A stretch of 7,421 bases of DNA from Oceanospirillaceae bacterium UBA2001. Its GTDB lineage: Bacteria > Pseudomonadota > Gammaproteobacteria > Pseudomonadales > Balneatricaceae. This document shows positions 1 through 7,327 of this stretch, in pieces. The translations under genes were made by a program, and so were the position numbers. Positions within the stretch are counted from its first letter, which is position 1; the number at the start of each line of letters is the position of its first letter. The stretch spans positions 521 through 7,941 of the forward strand of contig DDCR01000152.1 of assembly GCA_002335115.1 (NCBI GenBank), in the 5' to 3' direction. Under the pieces are notes generated by a model. It searched no databases. It had not been told where the DNA came from and worked only from the letters and a program-made list of their open reading frames with translations.

Positions 1-1322
1 TCTTCAAGGTTATGACAACCCGCAGCAACCACCTGCTCACCCGCCACAAAGACATCTCTCACTGGGTTGTGATTAATACCAAAAGTCCAGCGATTGATCA
101 ATTGTTCTGGCTTAGCTGAGGCTAATAGAGGATGGCTAGTGTCCAAGGTTATAAAGTCAGCGCGGGCACCCACGCGCAGGCCAGTATTAATGTTACAGGC
201 GGCATTACCACCCACTGCGCTGGTTTGGTAAATAAAATCTCCCACACTAGGTTGGTCATTACTATAAACGCGATTGCGTTGCTGGTCTCGCAAACGCTGA
301 CCATATTCTAATAACCGTAACTCTTCTGCTACAGAGACACACACATGACTATCGGAACCCACACCAAAGCGGCCACCTTGGGCTATTAAATCAGTGATGG
401 GGAAAATGCCATCACCTAAATTGGCTTCAGTGCTGGGACATAAACCAACAACAGCTTGGCTGTCAGCAATAATTTTTACTTCTTGCTGGCTCACATGGGT
501 GGCATGAATTAAACACCAGCGCGCGTCAAACCCTACTTCATTCGCTAACCACTCTACTGGCCGCTGACCACTCCAAGCAATGCAATCATCGACTTCTTTT
601 GTTTGCTCCGCAATGTGGATATGCACTGGCCAAGTTTGTGGCAGGCTTGATAATGCAGTTTGCATTTGTGATTTCGTCACCGCTCGCAAAGAATGAAAAC
701 ATAAGCCTTGGTTATGCTTCAAACTGTCCATGTTTTGGCCTAATTGCTCTTGCAGACGCAAGTAACCATCAAGATCATGAATAAAGCGAGTTTGGCCCCC
801 ATTGGGAGCCTGACCCCCAAAACCTGAATGGCTATACAGCACCGGCAATAAGGTCTGGCCAATGCCCACATCAACTGCCGCTTGTCGAACTTGTAGGGCC
901 ATTTCCGCAGGGTTGTCGTAAGCCTGACCACTTTGTTGATGATGCAAATAATGAAACTCAGCTACTTGGGTGTAACCCGCTTTGAGCATCTCGATATAGA
1001 GATAAGTCGCAATTTGCCCGACTTGTTGGGGGTTCAATTTGGCCACTAACCCATACATTAGATCTCGCCAACTCCAAAAACTGTCTTGCGGATCTAAACA
1101 CACTTCAGCCAAGCCAGCCATGGCCCTTTGGAACGCATGTGAATGAAGATTCACCATACCAGGTAGAACCGGACCTGCTAATATGTGACACCCTTGCTGG
1201 CTCTCATGGGTCGTTTGATTAGTTTCAAGGTGACTAATAACGCCGTTAGTGACGATGATTTTTACGTTGTTAGCCCAGCCTGAGGAGATTAAAGCTTGGT
1301 TGGCAAAGTAAACTTGGTCCAT
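1..1322 (-). CDS. hutF: Formimidoylglutamate deiminase HutF (3' end cut by window edge)
   Basis: This amidohydrolase-superfamily enzyme converts N-formimino-L-glutamate to N-formyl-L-glutamate and ammonia, the fourth step of the five-step histidine pathway in the cytosol. About 440 codons read without interruption on the minus strand, and the protein runs off the left edge, probably lacking only some 10-20 residues. Visible motifs are LHSH (His60, His62), FHS (His210), HIHIAEQ (His236, Glu239), LIHATH (His273) and GVGSDSH (Asp324). Their spacing matches the metal and catalytic residues I recall for Pseudomonas aeruginosa HutF with a constant offset of four. The substrate-class signature EQTKEVDDC is also present. 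I chose ATG at 1322 because GAGAG lies 8 bases upstream and the N-terminus MDQVYFANQAL then fits the family. An in-frame ATG at 1337 adds five residues but has no ribosome-binding site. The gene is divergent from hutC and probably repressed by it. Confidence 0.96.
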   Translation of the reverse strand, partial: MDQVYFANQALISSGWANNVKIIVTNGVISHLETNQTTHESQQGCHILAGPVLPGMVNLHSHAFQRAMAGLAEVCLDPQDSFWSWRDLMYGLVAKLNPQQVGQIATYLYIEMLKAGYTQVAEFHYLHHQQSGQAYDNPAEMALQVRQAAVDVGIGQTLLPVLYSHSGFGGQAPNGGQTRFIHDLDGYLRLQEQLGQNMDSLKHNQGLCFHSLRAVTKSQMQTALSSLPQTWPVHIHIAEQTKEVDDCIAWSGQRPVEWLANEVGFDARWCLIHATHVSQQEVKIIADSQAVVGLCPSTEANLGDGIFPITDLIAQGGRFGVGSDSHVCVSVAEELRLLEYGQRLRDQQRNRVYSNDQPSVGDFIYQTSAVGGNAACNINTGLRVGARADFITLDTSHPLLASAKPEQLINRWTFGINHNPVRDVFVAGEQVVAAGCHNLE

Positions 1323-1353
1323 TATTGGCACTCTCATGGTAGGATGTGTTTAA

Positions 1354-1366
1354 CTTGTATAGACAT
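1354..1366. promoter_or_regulatory. Predicted HutC operator between hutF and hutC
   Basis: The 13 bases CTTGTATAGACAT contain the near-palindrome TGTATAGACA (1356-1365), which fits the TGTA-N2-TACA type of site known for HutC repressors. It differs at one base from the site in front of hutU (2242-2254), and that shared identity is the strongest local evidence. It overlaps the predicted hutF -10 end and start point and lies just upstream of the hutC -35 box, so one bound HutC dimer could silence hutF and affect hutC. Confidence 0.72.
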
Positions 1367-1392
1367 TACATGAATTGGCATAGTCAAGTCAA
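1365..1392 (-). promoter_or_regulatory. Predicted sigma70 promoter of hutF
   Basis: On the minus strand a -35 box TTGACT (1392-1387, 5/6 match) is followed after 16 bases by a -10 box TGTAAT (1370-1365, 5/6 match). Transcription would begin near 1358, inside the HutC-like operator at 1354-1366, giving a leader of about 36 bases before the ATG at 1322. A second overlapping TTGACT at 1387-1382 has no equally good -10 partner. This is prediction from consensus only. Confidence 0.5.
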
Positions 1393-1403
1393 GATTGTAT
1401 ACT
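1375..1403 (+). promoter_or_regulatory. Predicted sigma70 promoter of hutC
   Basis: TTGGCA (1375-1380, 5/6 match to the -35 consensus) is separated by exactly 17 bases from TATACT (1398-1403, 5/6 match to the -10 consensus). Transcription would start near 1410. This places the TTG at 1395 upstream of the transcript and supports GTG 1434 as the hutC start. The -10 box lies within an operator-like sequence, consistent with autorepression. Confidence 0.6.
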
Positions 1404-1405
1404 CC
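1395..1405. promoter_or_regulatory. Possible second, degenerate HutC site over the hutC -10 box
   Basis: TTGTATACTCC shares the left part TTGTATA of the two better operators, but its right arm has decayed and no longer reads ACA. Its centre lies about 40 bases from the centre of the 1354-1366 site, close to four helical turns. It may be a weak auxiliary half-site for autoregulation, or the resemblance may come only from the overlapping -10 box. Confidence 0.3.
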
Positions 1406-1433
1406 AAGCAGAACCAAAACCTATGGGCCCCTT

Positions 1434-2192
1434 GTGAATATTCCTCAAGCAGATACCACTCAAAGTTTATTAAATGCGCTGCCTAATACCAATGCACCCA
1501 TTTATGCTCGACTAAAAAGCGCCATTTTAGAGAACATACAGTCATCCAATTGGATGCCAGAGCAACGCTTGCCATCTGAAGCCCAAATGGTGAACGCTTT
1601 AGGCGTGAGCCGCATGACGGTGAATCGGGCGTTAAGAGAACTCGCCGCCGATGGAGTGCTTATTCGCCAGCAAGGCGTGGGCACCTTTGTGGCTCCCCAA
1701 AAAGCCCATTCGGCATTATTTGAAGTGCACAATATTGCCCAAGAAATTGCTGACCGAGGTCACAAGCATGAAACAATAGTTGTTGGATTACAATCAGTTA
1801 AAGCGAATACAGATCAAGCTTTACGACTTGGGGTGCGTACGGGTGAAATTATTTTTAAGTCAACTTTAATTCATCTTGAAGATCAACAGCCCATTCAATT
1901 AGAACAACGTATTGTGAATGCTACCTTGGTGCCAAACTACGGCCAACAAGACTTTACTCAATTAACACCCTTTGCTTATCTAAATAAAGTCGCCCCTATT
2001 ACTGAAGGTGAGCATTTAGTAGAAGCCGTCATTCCAAACGCTATTGAAGCCCAGCAGCTGGCGATTAATTCAACCCAAGCCTGCCTCCAAATAAAACGTC
2101 GAACTTGGTCTGGCAAGACAATTGTCACCAGTGCTAGATTGCTTTCTCCAGGTCATCTTTTTCAATTATTTGGGCATTTTGGACGCATCTAG
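1434..2192 (+). CDS. hutC: Histidine utilization repressor HutC (GntR/UTRA family)
   Basis: This DNA-binding repressor of hut genes is, in its family, released by urocanate. Counting from GTG 1434 (252 aa), a winged helix-turn-helix spans about residues 22-90: a first helix starting PIYARLK, the recognition segment GVSRMTVNRAL (57-67), and the wing RQQGVGTFVA (78-87). A UTRA ligand-binding domain follows (about 105-245), ending in the HutC-typical RRTWSG and VTSARLLSPG segments. The frame stays open upstream to a TTG at 1395 (265 aa), but that codon lies within the predicted -10 region. No in-frame ATG precedes the conserved domain. GTG 1434 gives a family-like length but has only a weak upstream GGG as ribosome-binding site, so the start is less sure than the identity. 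The gene precedes hutU, which has its own promoter, and is probably autoregulated. Confidence 0.93.
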   Translation: MNIPQADTTQSLLNALPNTNAPIYARLKSAILENIQSSNWMPEQRLPSEAQMVNALGVSRMTVNRALRELAADGVLIRQQGVGTFVAPQKAHSALFEVHNIAQEIADRGHKHETIVVGLQSVKANTDQALRLGVRTGEIIFKSTLIHLEDQQPIQLEQRIVNATLVPNYGQQDFTQLTPFAYLNKVAPITEGEHLVEAVIPNAIEAQQLAINSTQACLQIKRRTWSGKTIVTSARLLSPGHLFQLFGHFGRI

Positions 2193-2206
2193 TGGCTACA
2201 TTTTAC

Positions 2207-2235
2207 TTGCCAGAGTATTAAAATGGGCGTATCTT
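2207..2235 (+). promoter_or_regulatory. Predicted promoter of hutUHID
   Basis: TTGCCA (2207-2212, 5/6 match to -35) and TATCTT (2230-2235, 4/6 match to -10) are separated by 17 bases. The predicted start point near 2242 coincides with the first base of the HutC-like operator, so bound repressor would cover the start of transcription. A competing -10 candidate, TAAAAT at 2219-2224, has no good -35 partner. I saw no hairpin terminator between hutC and this promoter, so read-through from hutC is also possible. Confidence 0.5.
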
Positions 2236-2241
2236 TTATTA

Positions 2242-2254
2242 CTTGTATATACAT
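2242..2254. promoter_or_regulatory. Predicted HutC operator in front of hutU
   Basis: CTTGTATATACAT contains the perfect 10-base palindrome TGTATATACA (2244-2253) and matches 12 of 13 bases of the site at 1354-1366. It sits between the predicted hutU promoter and the ribosome-binding site, covering positions about +1 to +13. Family knowledge (TGTA-N2-TACA type HutC sites) and the second copy beside hutF/hutC make HutC the likely binder. Confidence 0.78.
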
Positions 2255-2255
2255 G

Positions 2256-2261
2256 TAAGGA
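2256..2261 (+). promoter_or_regulatory. hutU ribosome-binding site
   Basis: TAAGGA matches six bases of the canonical Shine-Dalgarno sequence. It lies 8 bases before ATG 2270 but only 2 before ATG 2264, which favours the start at 2270. It begins two bases after the operator, so repressor-bound DNA and translation signals are nearly contiguous. Confidence 0.65.
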
Positions 2262-2269
2262 AAATGCCC

Positions 2270-3961
2270 ATGATTAGTCCTCAGGAACTCACCGCACGCC
2301 GCACCCGCCATGGCGATATTAAAGCACCTACGGGCAGTACAATCAGCACTAAAAGCTGGCTAACTGAGGCACCTCTGCGCATGCTAATGAACAACCTCGA
2401 CCCAGAGGTGGCAGAGAATCCCAACGAACTGGTGGTCTATGGTGGTATCGGTCGGGCGGCTAGAGACTGGGCTAGTTATGATCAAATAGTGGCATCACTG
2501 ACCGAGCTTGAAGATGACGAGACGCTACTCGTCCAGTCTGGCAAACCTGTTGGGGTGTTCAAAACCCATAGTAATGCTCCGCGAGTGTTAATTGCTAATT
2601 CAAATTTGGTTCCACATTGGGCCACCTGGGACCACTTTAATGAGTTGGATGCGAAAGGTTTGGCTATGTTTGGCCAAATGACAGCCGGTAGTTGGATTTA
2701 TATCGGTAGCCAGGGCATTGTTCAGGGTACTTACGAAACCTTTGTGGAGGCTGGGCGACAGCACTTTGGTGGGAGCCTAAAAGGGCGCTGGATTCTTACA
2801 GCGGGGCTTGGCGGTATGGGCGGGGCACAGCCATTAGCAGCAAGCTTGGCGGGTGCTTGCTCCCTTAACATCGAATGTCAACAAAGTCGTATTGACCTGC
2901 GCTTACAAACTCGCTACCTAGATGAACAAGCCAAGGATCTTGATGATGCTTTGCAACGGATTGAACACTACACACAAATGGGTGAGGCCAAGTCGATAGG
3001 CTTGCTGGGAAATGCGGCAGACATTTTACCAGAGTTAGTAAGACGTGGCGTTAAACCAGATTTAGTCACCGATCAAACCTCTGCCCACGATCCTTTAAAT
3101 GGTTACTTACCGCAAAATATGGATTGGGAAAGCTATCGTCAAAATGCGACTGATCAACCTGCAGACACAATATTGGCCGCCAAGGCATCTATGGCCACTC
3201 ATGTTAAAGCCATGCTGGCATTCCATGAGCAAGGTATTCCTACCGTAGATTACGGCAACAATATCCGCCAAGTCGCGCTTGAAGAAGGCGTAGAAAATGC
3301 CTTCAACTTCCCAGGCTTTGTGCCTGCCTATATTCGGCCACTCTTTTGCCGTGGTATCGGGCCCTTTCGCTGGGTTGCCTTATCTGGCGATAAGGAAGAT
3401 ATTTATCGCACAGACGCCAAGGTTAAGGAACTTATTCCTGATGATGCCCATTTACATAATTGGCTCACTATGGCTCGTGAACGCATTCAGTTCCAAGGTT
3501 TACCAGCCCGTATTTGTTGGGTTGGACTTGGCCAGCGCGCCAAACTTGGCTTGGCCTTTAATGAAATGGTACGCTCTGGCGAAGTCAAAGCCCCCATTGT
3601 GATTGGACGCGATCACCTAGATTCGGGTTCTGTGGCTAGTCCTAACCGAGAAACAGAAGGCATGCGCGATGGCTCTGATGCCGTATCTGATTGGCCCTTA
3701 CTTAATGCCCTGCTCAATACAGCATCAGGGGCTACCTGGGTCTCTTTACACCATGGAGGTGGCGTGGGCATGGGCTTTTCACAACATTCAGGCATGGTGA
3801 TTGTTTGTGATGGCACTGACGAAGCCGCCGAACGTATTGCCCGTGTGCTCCACAACGATCCAGCCACAGGTGTTATGCGCCATGCAGATGCCGGCTACGA
3901 CATTGCTATAGAGTGCGCCCAACAGCAGGGCTTAAACCTTCCCATGATTAAGCAGAACTAA
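2270..3961 (+). CDS. hutU: Urocanate hydratase (urocanase) HutU
   Basis: HutU adds water to urocanate to give 4-imidazolone-5-propionate, using tightly bound NAD+ as an electrophilic cofactor. The 563-residue product is the usual family length and closely resembles Pseudomonas urocanase throughout. Landmarks are the N-terminal [18 protein letters not shown] block, [11 protein letters not shown], the NAD-binding glycine-rich loop GLGGMGGAQ (179-187), the [13 protein letters not shown] block, the catalytic cysteine in [12 protein letters not shown] (Cys416, corresponding to Cys410 of the P. putida enzyme) and the C-terminal [15 protein letters not shown] block. The frame extends upstream to a TTG at 2243, but that codon lies inside the HutC operator. 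ATG 2270 has the best-spaced ribosome-binding site, and ATG 2264 (two residues longer) is the alternative. It is probably the first gene of a HutC-controlled unit with hutH, hutI and hutD. Confidence 0.98.
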   Translation: MISPQELTARRTRHGDIKAPTGSTISTKSWLTEAPLRMLMNNLDPEVAENPNELVVYGGIGRAARDWASYDQIVASLTELEDDETLLVQSGKPVGVFKTHSNAPRVLIANSNLVPHWATWDHFNELDAKGLAMFGQMTAGSWIYIGSQGIVQGTYETFVEAGRQHFGGSLKGRWILTAGLGGMGGAQPLAASLAGACSLNIECQQSRIDLRLQTRYLDEQAKDLDDALQRIEHYTQMGEAKSIGLLGNAADILPELVRRGVKPDLVTDQTSAHDPLNGYLPQNMDWESYRQNATDQPADTILAAKASMATHVKAMLAFHEQGIPTVDYGNNIRQVALEEGVENAFNFPGFVPAYIRPLFCRGIGPFRWVALSGDKEDIYRTDAKVKELIPDDAHLHNWLTMARERIQFQGLPARICWVGLGQRAKLGLAFNEMVRSGEVKAPIVIGRDHLDSGSVASPNRETEGMRDGSDAVSDWPLLNALLNTASGATWVSLHHGGGVGMGFSQHSGMVIVCDGTDEAAERIARVLHNDPATGVMRHADAGYDIAIECAQQQGLNLPMIKQN

Positions 3962-3968
3962 ATTCACT

Positions 3969-3972
3969 GAGG
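3969..3972 (+). promoter_or_regulatory. hutH ribosome-binding site
   Basis: GAGG lies 6 bases before ATG 3979, in the 17-base gap after the hutU stop codon. It is standard in sequence and spacing, and it fixes the hutH start. Confidence 0.7.
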
Positions 3973-3978
3973 CTTCTT

Positions 3979-5514
3979 ATGTACACCTTTGAAATTCAGC
4001 CTGGCCTTCTCACACTTGCGCAATTGCGCAAAGTAGCCCGCCATCGGGTTAATGTGTCTATCGCCAGCCATGCTCTGCCTGCTATTCATAAAAGCCAGCA
4101 ACTGGTCAATCAAATGATTGAGGAAAATAGAACAGTATACGGTATCAATACTGGGTTTGGGCTACTGGCTAACACCCGAATAGAGGTAGACGACCTTGAG
4201 GAACTGCAACGTTCTATTGTCTTGTCTCATGCAGCAGGCATTGGGCAATTCATGGACGATGCGACCGTTCGGTTGGTCATGGTACTCAAGATCAATAGTT
4301 TAGCGCGTGGATTCTCTGGCATCCGCTTAAGCGTGATTGAAGCATTAATGACCCTCATTAATACGGAAGTTTTTCCCTGCATTCCTGAAAAAGGTTCAGT
4401 GGGTGCCTCAGGTGATTTGGCTCCTTTAGCCCATATGAGCGCCGTGTTATTGGGCGAAGGCCAAGCCCGTTACCGAGGCGAAATAATTTCTGGAATAGCG
4501 GCATTGAAAATAGCGGGTTTGAAACCGGTGACCTTAGCCCCAAAGGAAGGACTAGCCCTACTCAATGGCACTCAAGTATCTACCGCCTTTGCCCTACAAG
4601 GCTTATTCCATAGTGAAGACTTATGGGCCTCAGCTACAGTCTGTGGTGCACTCTCTGTCGAAGCAGCCTTGGGTAGTCGCAGCCCCTTTGATGAACGTAT
4701 CCACCAAGTGCGGGGGCACAAAGGCCAAATTGATTCTGCTAAGGCCTACCGCCATCTCCTCACTGAAAATAGTGAAGTGGGTCTCTCACATGACCAGTGC
4801 CATAAGGTACAAGACCCCTATTCTTTGCGCTGCCAGCCTCAAGTTATGGGCGCTTGTTTAGAGCAGATCCGCCACGCTGCCGGCGTCTTGGAAGTCGAGT
4901 CTAATGCGGTATCAGACAACCCATTAGTCTTTGCTGATGAGGGAGACATTATCTCTGGGGGTAATTTTCACGCCGAACCAGTGGCTATGGTGGCTGATAA
5001 TTTAGCCTTAGCCATTGCCGAAATTGGCAGTTTATCAGAGCGGCGTATGGCCTTACTAATTGATTCAGCCCTTAGCCAATTACCCCCTTTTTTAGTCGAT
5101 AATGGGGGTGTGAATTCAGGCTTTATGATTGCTCAGGTGACTGCTGCCGCCTTGGCAAGTGAAAACAAAACTTTTGCTCACCCCGCTAGTGTGGACAGCA
5201 TACCTACTTCAGCTAATCAAGAGGATCATGTGTCTATGGCCACTTTTGCAGCGCGCCGTTTGCGAGATATGAGCGAAAATACCCGCGGTATTTTAGCAGT
5301 AGAACTCTTAGCTTCGGTGCAAGGCTTAGATTTTCGCACCGGCTTAAATTCCAGTCCGTTGCTCGAACAGGCTCGCTCTGGTTTACGGGCACGTGTGCCT
5401 TTCTATGACAAAGACCGTTACTTTGCCACAGACATTGCAGCTGCTAATGAACTGTTAGCTACCGCTTGCCATAATGACATGATGCCAAGTGGCACACTAT
5501 CCAGCACTAATTAG
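3979..5514 (+). CDS. hutH: Histidine ammonia-lyase HutH
   Basis: HutH removes ammonia from L-histidine non-oxidatively to give trans-urocanate, the first step of the pathway and the source of the HutC inducer. The 511-residue product has the normal family length. The cofactor-forming triad Ala-Ser-Gly is at residues 143-145 inside [15 protein letters not shown] and would cyclise to the MIO electrophile. Active-site residues Tyr54 (YGINTGFG) and Tyr281 and Arg284 ([14 protein letters not shown]) sit one position later than Tyr53, Tyr280 and Arg283 of P. putida HutH, so the alignment is essentially collinear. The SDNPL segment and the C-terminal helical region are intact. The start ATG has a good GAGG site, and the gene follows hutU by 17 bases. 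Closely related ammonia-lyases and aminomutases exist, but the hut context and His-type active site make histidine the substrate. Confidence 0.98.
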   Translation: MYTFEIQPGLLTLAQLRKVARHRVNVSIASHALPAIHKSQQLVNQMIEENRTVYGINTGFGLLANTRIEVDDLEELQRSIVLSHAAGIGQFMDDATVRLVMVLKINSLARGFSGIRLSVIEALMTLINTEVFPCIPEKGSVGASGDLAPLAHMSAVLLGEGQARYRGEIISGIAALKIAGLKPVTLAPKEGLALLNGTQVSTAFALQGLFHSEDLWASATVCGALSVEAALGSRSPFDERIHQVRGHKGQIDSAKAYRHLLTENSEVGLSHDQCHKVQDPYSLRCQPQVMGACLEQIRHAAGVLEVESNAVSDNPLVFADEGDIISGGNFHAEPVAMVADNLALAIAEIGSLSERRMALLIDSALSQLPPFLVDNGGVNSGFMIAQVTAAALASENKTFAHPASVDSIPTSANQEDHVSMATFAARRLRDMSENTRGILAVELLASVQGLDFRTGLNSSPLLEQARSGLRARVPFYDKDRYFATDIAAANELLATACHNDMMPSGTLSSTN

Positions 5515-5535
5515 TGGGTGATAGGTTGCCCACAC

Positions 5536-5539
5536 AGGA
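5536..5539 (+). promoter_or_regulatory. hutI ribosome-binding site deciding the start
   Basis: AGGA is followed after 7 bases by ATG 5547, an optimal arrangement. The competing GTG at 5514, which overlaps the hutH stop codon, has no such site. This supports a 402-residue HutI rather than a 413-residue one. Confidence 0.65.
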
Positions 5540-5546
5540 TACAAAA

Positions 5547-6755
5547 ATGCCTTCCTTTGATACGATTTACGTTGGTTTTCATGCTGCTACCATGGTGTCT
5601 ACCAAGGATTATGGCCCCATTGAAAATGCAGCGATAGGGGTTAAACATGGCCAAATTACTTGGTTAGGCCCAGTTTCTGAATTACCTCACCACGAGGCAA
5701 CAATAATCGACTTGGGTGGTGGTTGGGTTACGCCTGGTTTGGTTGATTGTCATACTCACTTAGTATTTGGTAGTGATCGCAGCGCCGAATATGAGATGCG
5801 TCTACAAGGGGCAAGTTATCAAGCCATTGCTAAGGCTGGTGGCGGCATTGTTTCCACTGTGACTGATACCAGAAATGCTAGCGCAGAAGCCTTATTCACT
5901 GCTGCAGAAAAGCGCCTCTGCGCCCTTATGGCTGACGGTGTGACTTGTGTCGAAGTGAAATCGGGTTATGGCTTAGACCTAGTCACAGAAGAAAAAATGT
6001 TGCGCGTCGCTCGCTCCCTTGGTGAAAAACTATCGGTGACCTTGCAGACCACATGTTTGGCGGCCCATGCCATACCCCCCGAATTTCAGGGTCAAGCTGA
6101 TGCTTACATTGATTTGGTGTGTGAAGAAATCATACCCACCATAGCCAAAGCTGGCCTGGCCGACGCAGTTGACGGTTTCTGTGAAGGCATTGCCTTTTCT
6201 GTGGCTCAAATTGAACGGGTATTTGACACGGCCCTCGCCTTTGACTTACCCGTAAAGCTTCATGCTGAACAACTTTCTAACCTAGGAGGCTCTGGCTTAG
6301 CGGCTCGCTATAAGGCGTTGTCCAGTGATCATCTAGAATATCTTAGTGATGCAGACGCCAAAGCCATGGCCATTGCGGGTACTGTTGCCGTGATTCTGCC
6401 AGGGGCATTTTTTTGCCTCAAAGAAACCAAACAACCACCCATACAGCGCCTCCGTGAACTAGGTGTACCTATGGCCATCGCCAGTGATTGTAATCCAGGG
6501 TCAGCGCCAGTTTTGTCCTTGCGTTTAATGATGAACATGGCCTGCACCTTATTTGGCTTTACACCACTAGAAGCATTGCAAGGAGCCACCCGTCATGGTG
6601 CTCAGGCTCTTGGTTTAGGCCATAGCCATGGCCAGCTTAAAGTCGGTTATGCTGCTGATTTTGTGTGTTGGGATATTCAAAAACCTGCAGAATTGAGTTA
6701 CTGGCTGGGTGGCCAATTAGTAAAGCACCGCATTGTTGCGGGCCAAATCACATGA
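5547..6755 (+). CDS. hutI: Imidazolonepropionase HutI
   Basis: HutI hydrolyses the ring of 4-imidazolone-5-propionate to N-formimino-L-glutamate, the third step of the pathway. It is a metal-dependent amidohydrolase, and 402 residues from ATG 5547 is a typical length. Metal-ligand motifs are visible: VDCHTH (His69, His71), KLHAEQ (His239) and ASDCNPG (Asp314). Other conserved active-site elements are [16 protein letters not shown] (His174) and SSDHLEY (His262). The N-terminal and C-terminal flanks ([26 protein letters not shown]) form the small beta-sandwich domain common to amidohydrolases. The frame opens further upstream to GTG 5514, overlapping the hutH stop codon, but the ribosome-binding site favours 5547. 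The stop codon overlaps the hutD start by four bases. Its product is the substrate of the divergently encoded HutF. Confidence 0.97.
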   Translation: MPSFDTIYVGFHAATMVSTKDYGPIENAAIGVKHGQITWLGPVSELPHHEATIIDLGGGWVTPGLVDCHTHLVFGSDRSAEYEMRLQGASYQAIAKAGGGIVSTVTDTRNASAEALFTAAEKRLCALMADGVTCVEVKSGYGLDLVTEEKMLRVARSLGEKLSVTLQTTCLAAHAIPPEFQGQADAYIDLVCEEIIPTIAKAGLADAVDGFCEGIAFSVAQIERVFDTALAFDLPVKLHAEQLSNLGGSGLAARYKALSSDHLEYLSDADAKAMAIAGTVAVILPGAFFCLKETKQPPIQRLRELGVPMAIASDCNPGSAPVLSLRLMMNMACTLFGFTPLEALQGATRHGAQALGLGHSHGQLKVGYAADFVCWDIQKPAELSYWLGGQLVKHRIVAGQIT

Positions 6756-7327
6756 CTGAATTCAATATAACTAAACCAGAAGACTTTATTACTATGCCGT
6801 GGCGCAATGGTTTAGGCTCAACGATTGAATTAGTAAAACACTGGTCTGGTGACTCTTTTCAGTGGCGCCTTAGCATGGCTGAGGTAACACAGGATGGCGC
6901 CTTTTCAGACTTTTCTGGCTATGACCGCTGTTTGCTTCTAATGCATGGCAAAGGGATGACACTCACAGACCAAGTAGGTCAGCAATGGCGTCTCTCAGAA
7001 ACTCTAGATGCTGCCCACTTTAAAGGCGAAGACCTCATCGATGCGTGTCTCCATGATGGGCCAATTCTTGATTTCAACTTAATGACTAGACGCAAAGATT
7101 GTCGCGCCAAAGTCTTCACCAGCCAGCAGGAAAAGAGCCAAAAAATAGATTTAAACGGTGACTTATTTTTGCTTTTCAGTATTCAAGGCAACACCCATTT
7201 TCAGCTCAACAACAGGCAGCAAACACAAGTACAAGAACAACATATACTGCAGCTAGGCTCCAGTACTGCCGATACCTGTCATTGCCATGGTGAGGCGTGG
7301 GTAGGTATACTTATTAGCAACCCATAG
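6752..7327 (+). CDS. hutD: HutD family protein, proposed limiter of hut expression
   Basis: This is a small cytosolic protein of the HutD family (double-barrelled cupin fold). In Pseudomonas it has been proposed to act as a governor that sets an upper limit on hut activity, possibly by binding an intermediate such as urocanate or formiminoglutamate; no enzymatic function is established. The 191-residue product shows the family signature [10 protein letters not shown] (15-24, more often MPWKNGGG), then [10 protein letters not shown] (36-45) and [12 protein letters not shown] (48-59), the most conserved cupin strand region. The frame stays open upstream to 6665, but that would run far into hutI. 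ATG 6752 overlaps the hutI stop as ATGA, typical of translational coupling, and no strong separate ribosome-binding site is present. The C-terminal end carries a Cys-His cluster (TCHCHGE) of unknown significance. Confidence 0.93.
   Translation: MTEFNITKPEDFITMPWRNGLGSTIELVKHWSGDSFQWRLSMAEVTQDGAFSDFSGYDRCLLLMHGKGMTLTDQVGQQWRLSETLDAAHFKGEDLIDACLHDGPILDFNLMTRRKDCRAKVFTSQQEKSQKIDLNGDLFLLFSIQGNTHFQLNNRQQTQVQEQHILQLGSSTADTCHCHGEAWVGILISNP

Noticed and set aside
599..931. Short open frames on both strands within hutF (599-784 plus, 740-931 minus)
   Set aside because: They overlap continuous hutF coding sequence containing catalytic motifs in another frame.
1433..1448. CRP-like half-site TGTGA near the hutC start
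   Set aside because: The second half does not match TCACA at the correct 6-base spacing, and it lies within coding sequence.
1370..1495. Alternative frame from ATG 1370 as the hutC start
   Set aside because: It is out of frame with the repressor and reaches a stop codon before the conserved domain; no frameshift is needed to explain hutC.
1502..1732. Antisense open frame of 76 codons within hutC
   Set aside because: It is a shadow of the DNA-binding domain coding sequence, with no independent signals.
2193..2210. Possible sigma54 promoter (TGGC ... TTGC) upstream of hutU, as known for Pseudomonas hut operons
   Set aside because: The GG and GC dinucleotides are separated by 13 bases instead of the required 10, so it does not fit the -24/-12 geometry.
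3613..3867. Antisense open frame of 84 codons within hutU
   Set aside because: It lies opposite highly conserved urocanase sequence, has no ribosome-binding site and no recognisable protein features.
4133..4153. Inverted repeat CAGTAT/ATACTG inside hutH
   Set aside because: It falls in codons for the conserved YGINTGFG motif and has only six pairs with a 9-base loop; best explained by protein coding.
6665..6751. N-terminal extension of hutD into hutI
   Set aside because: It would overlap hutI by about 90 bases in another frame, and the HutD family begins near the ATG at 6752.
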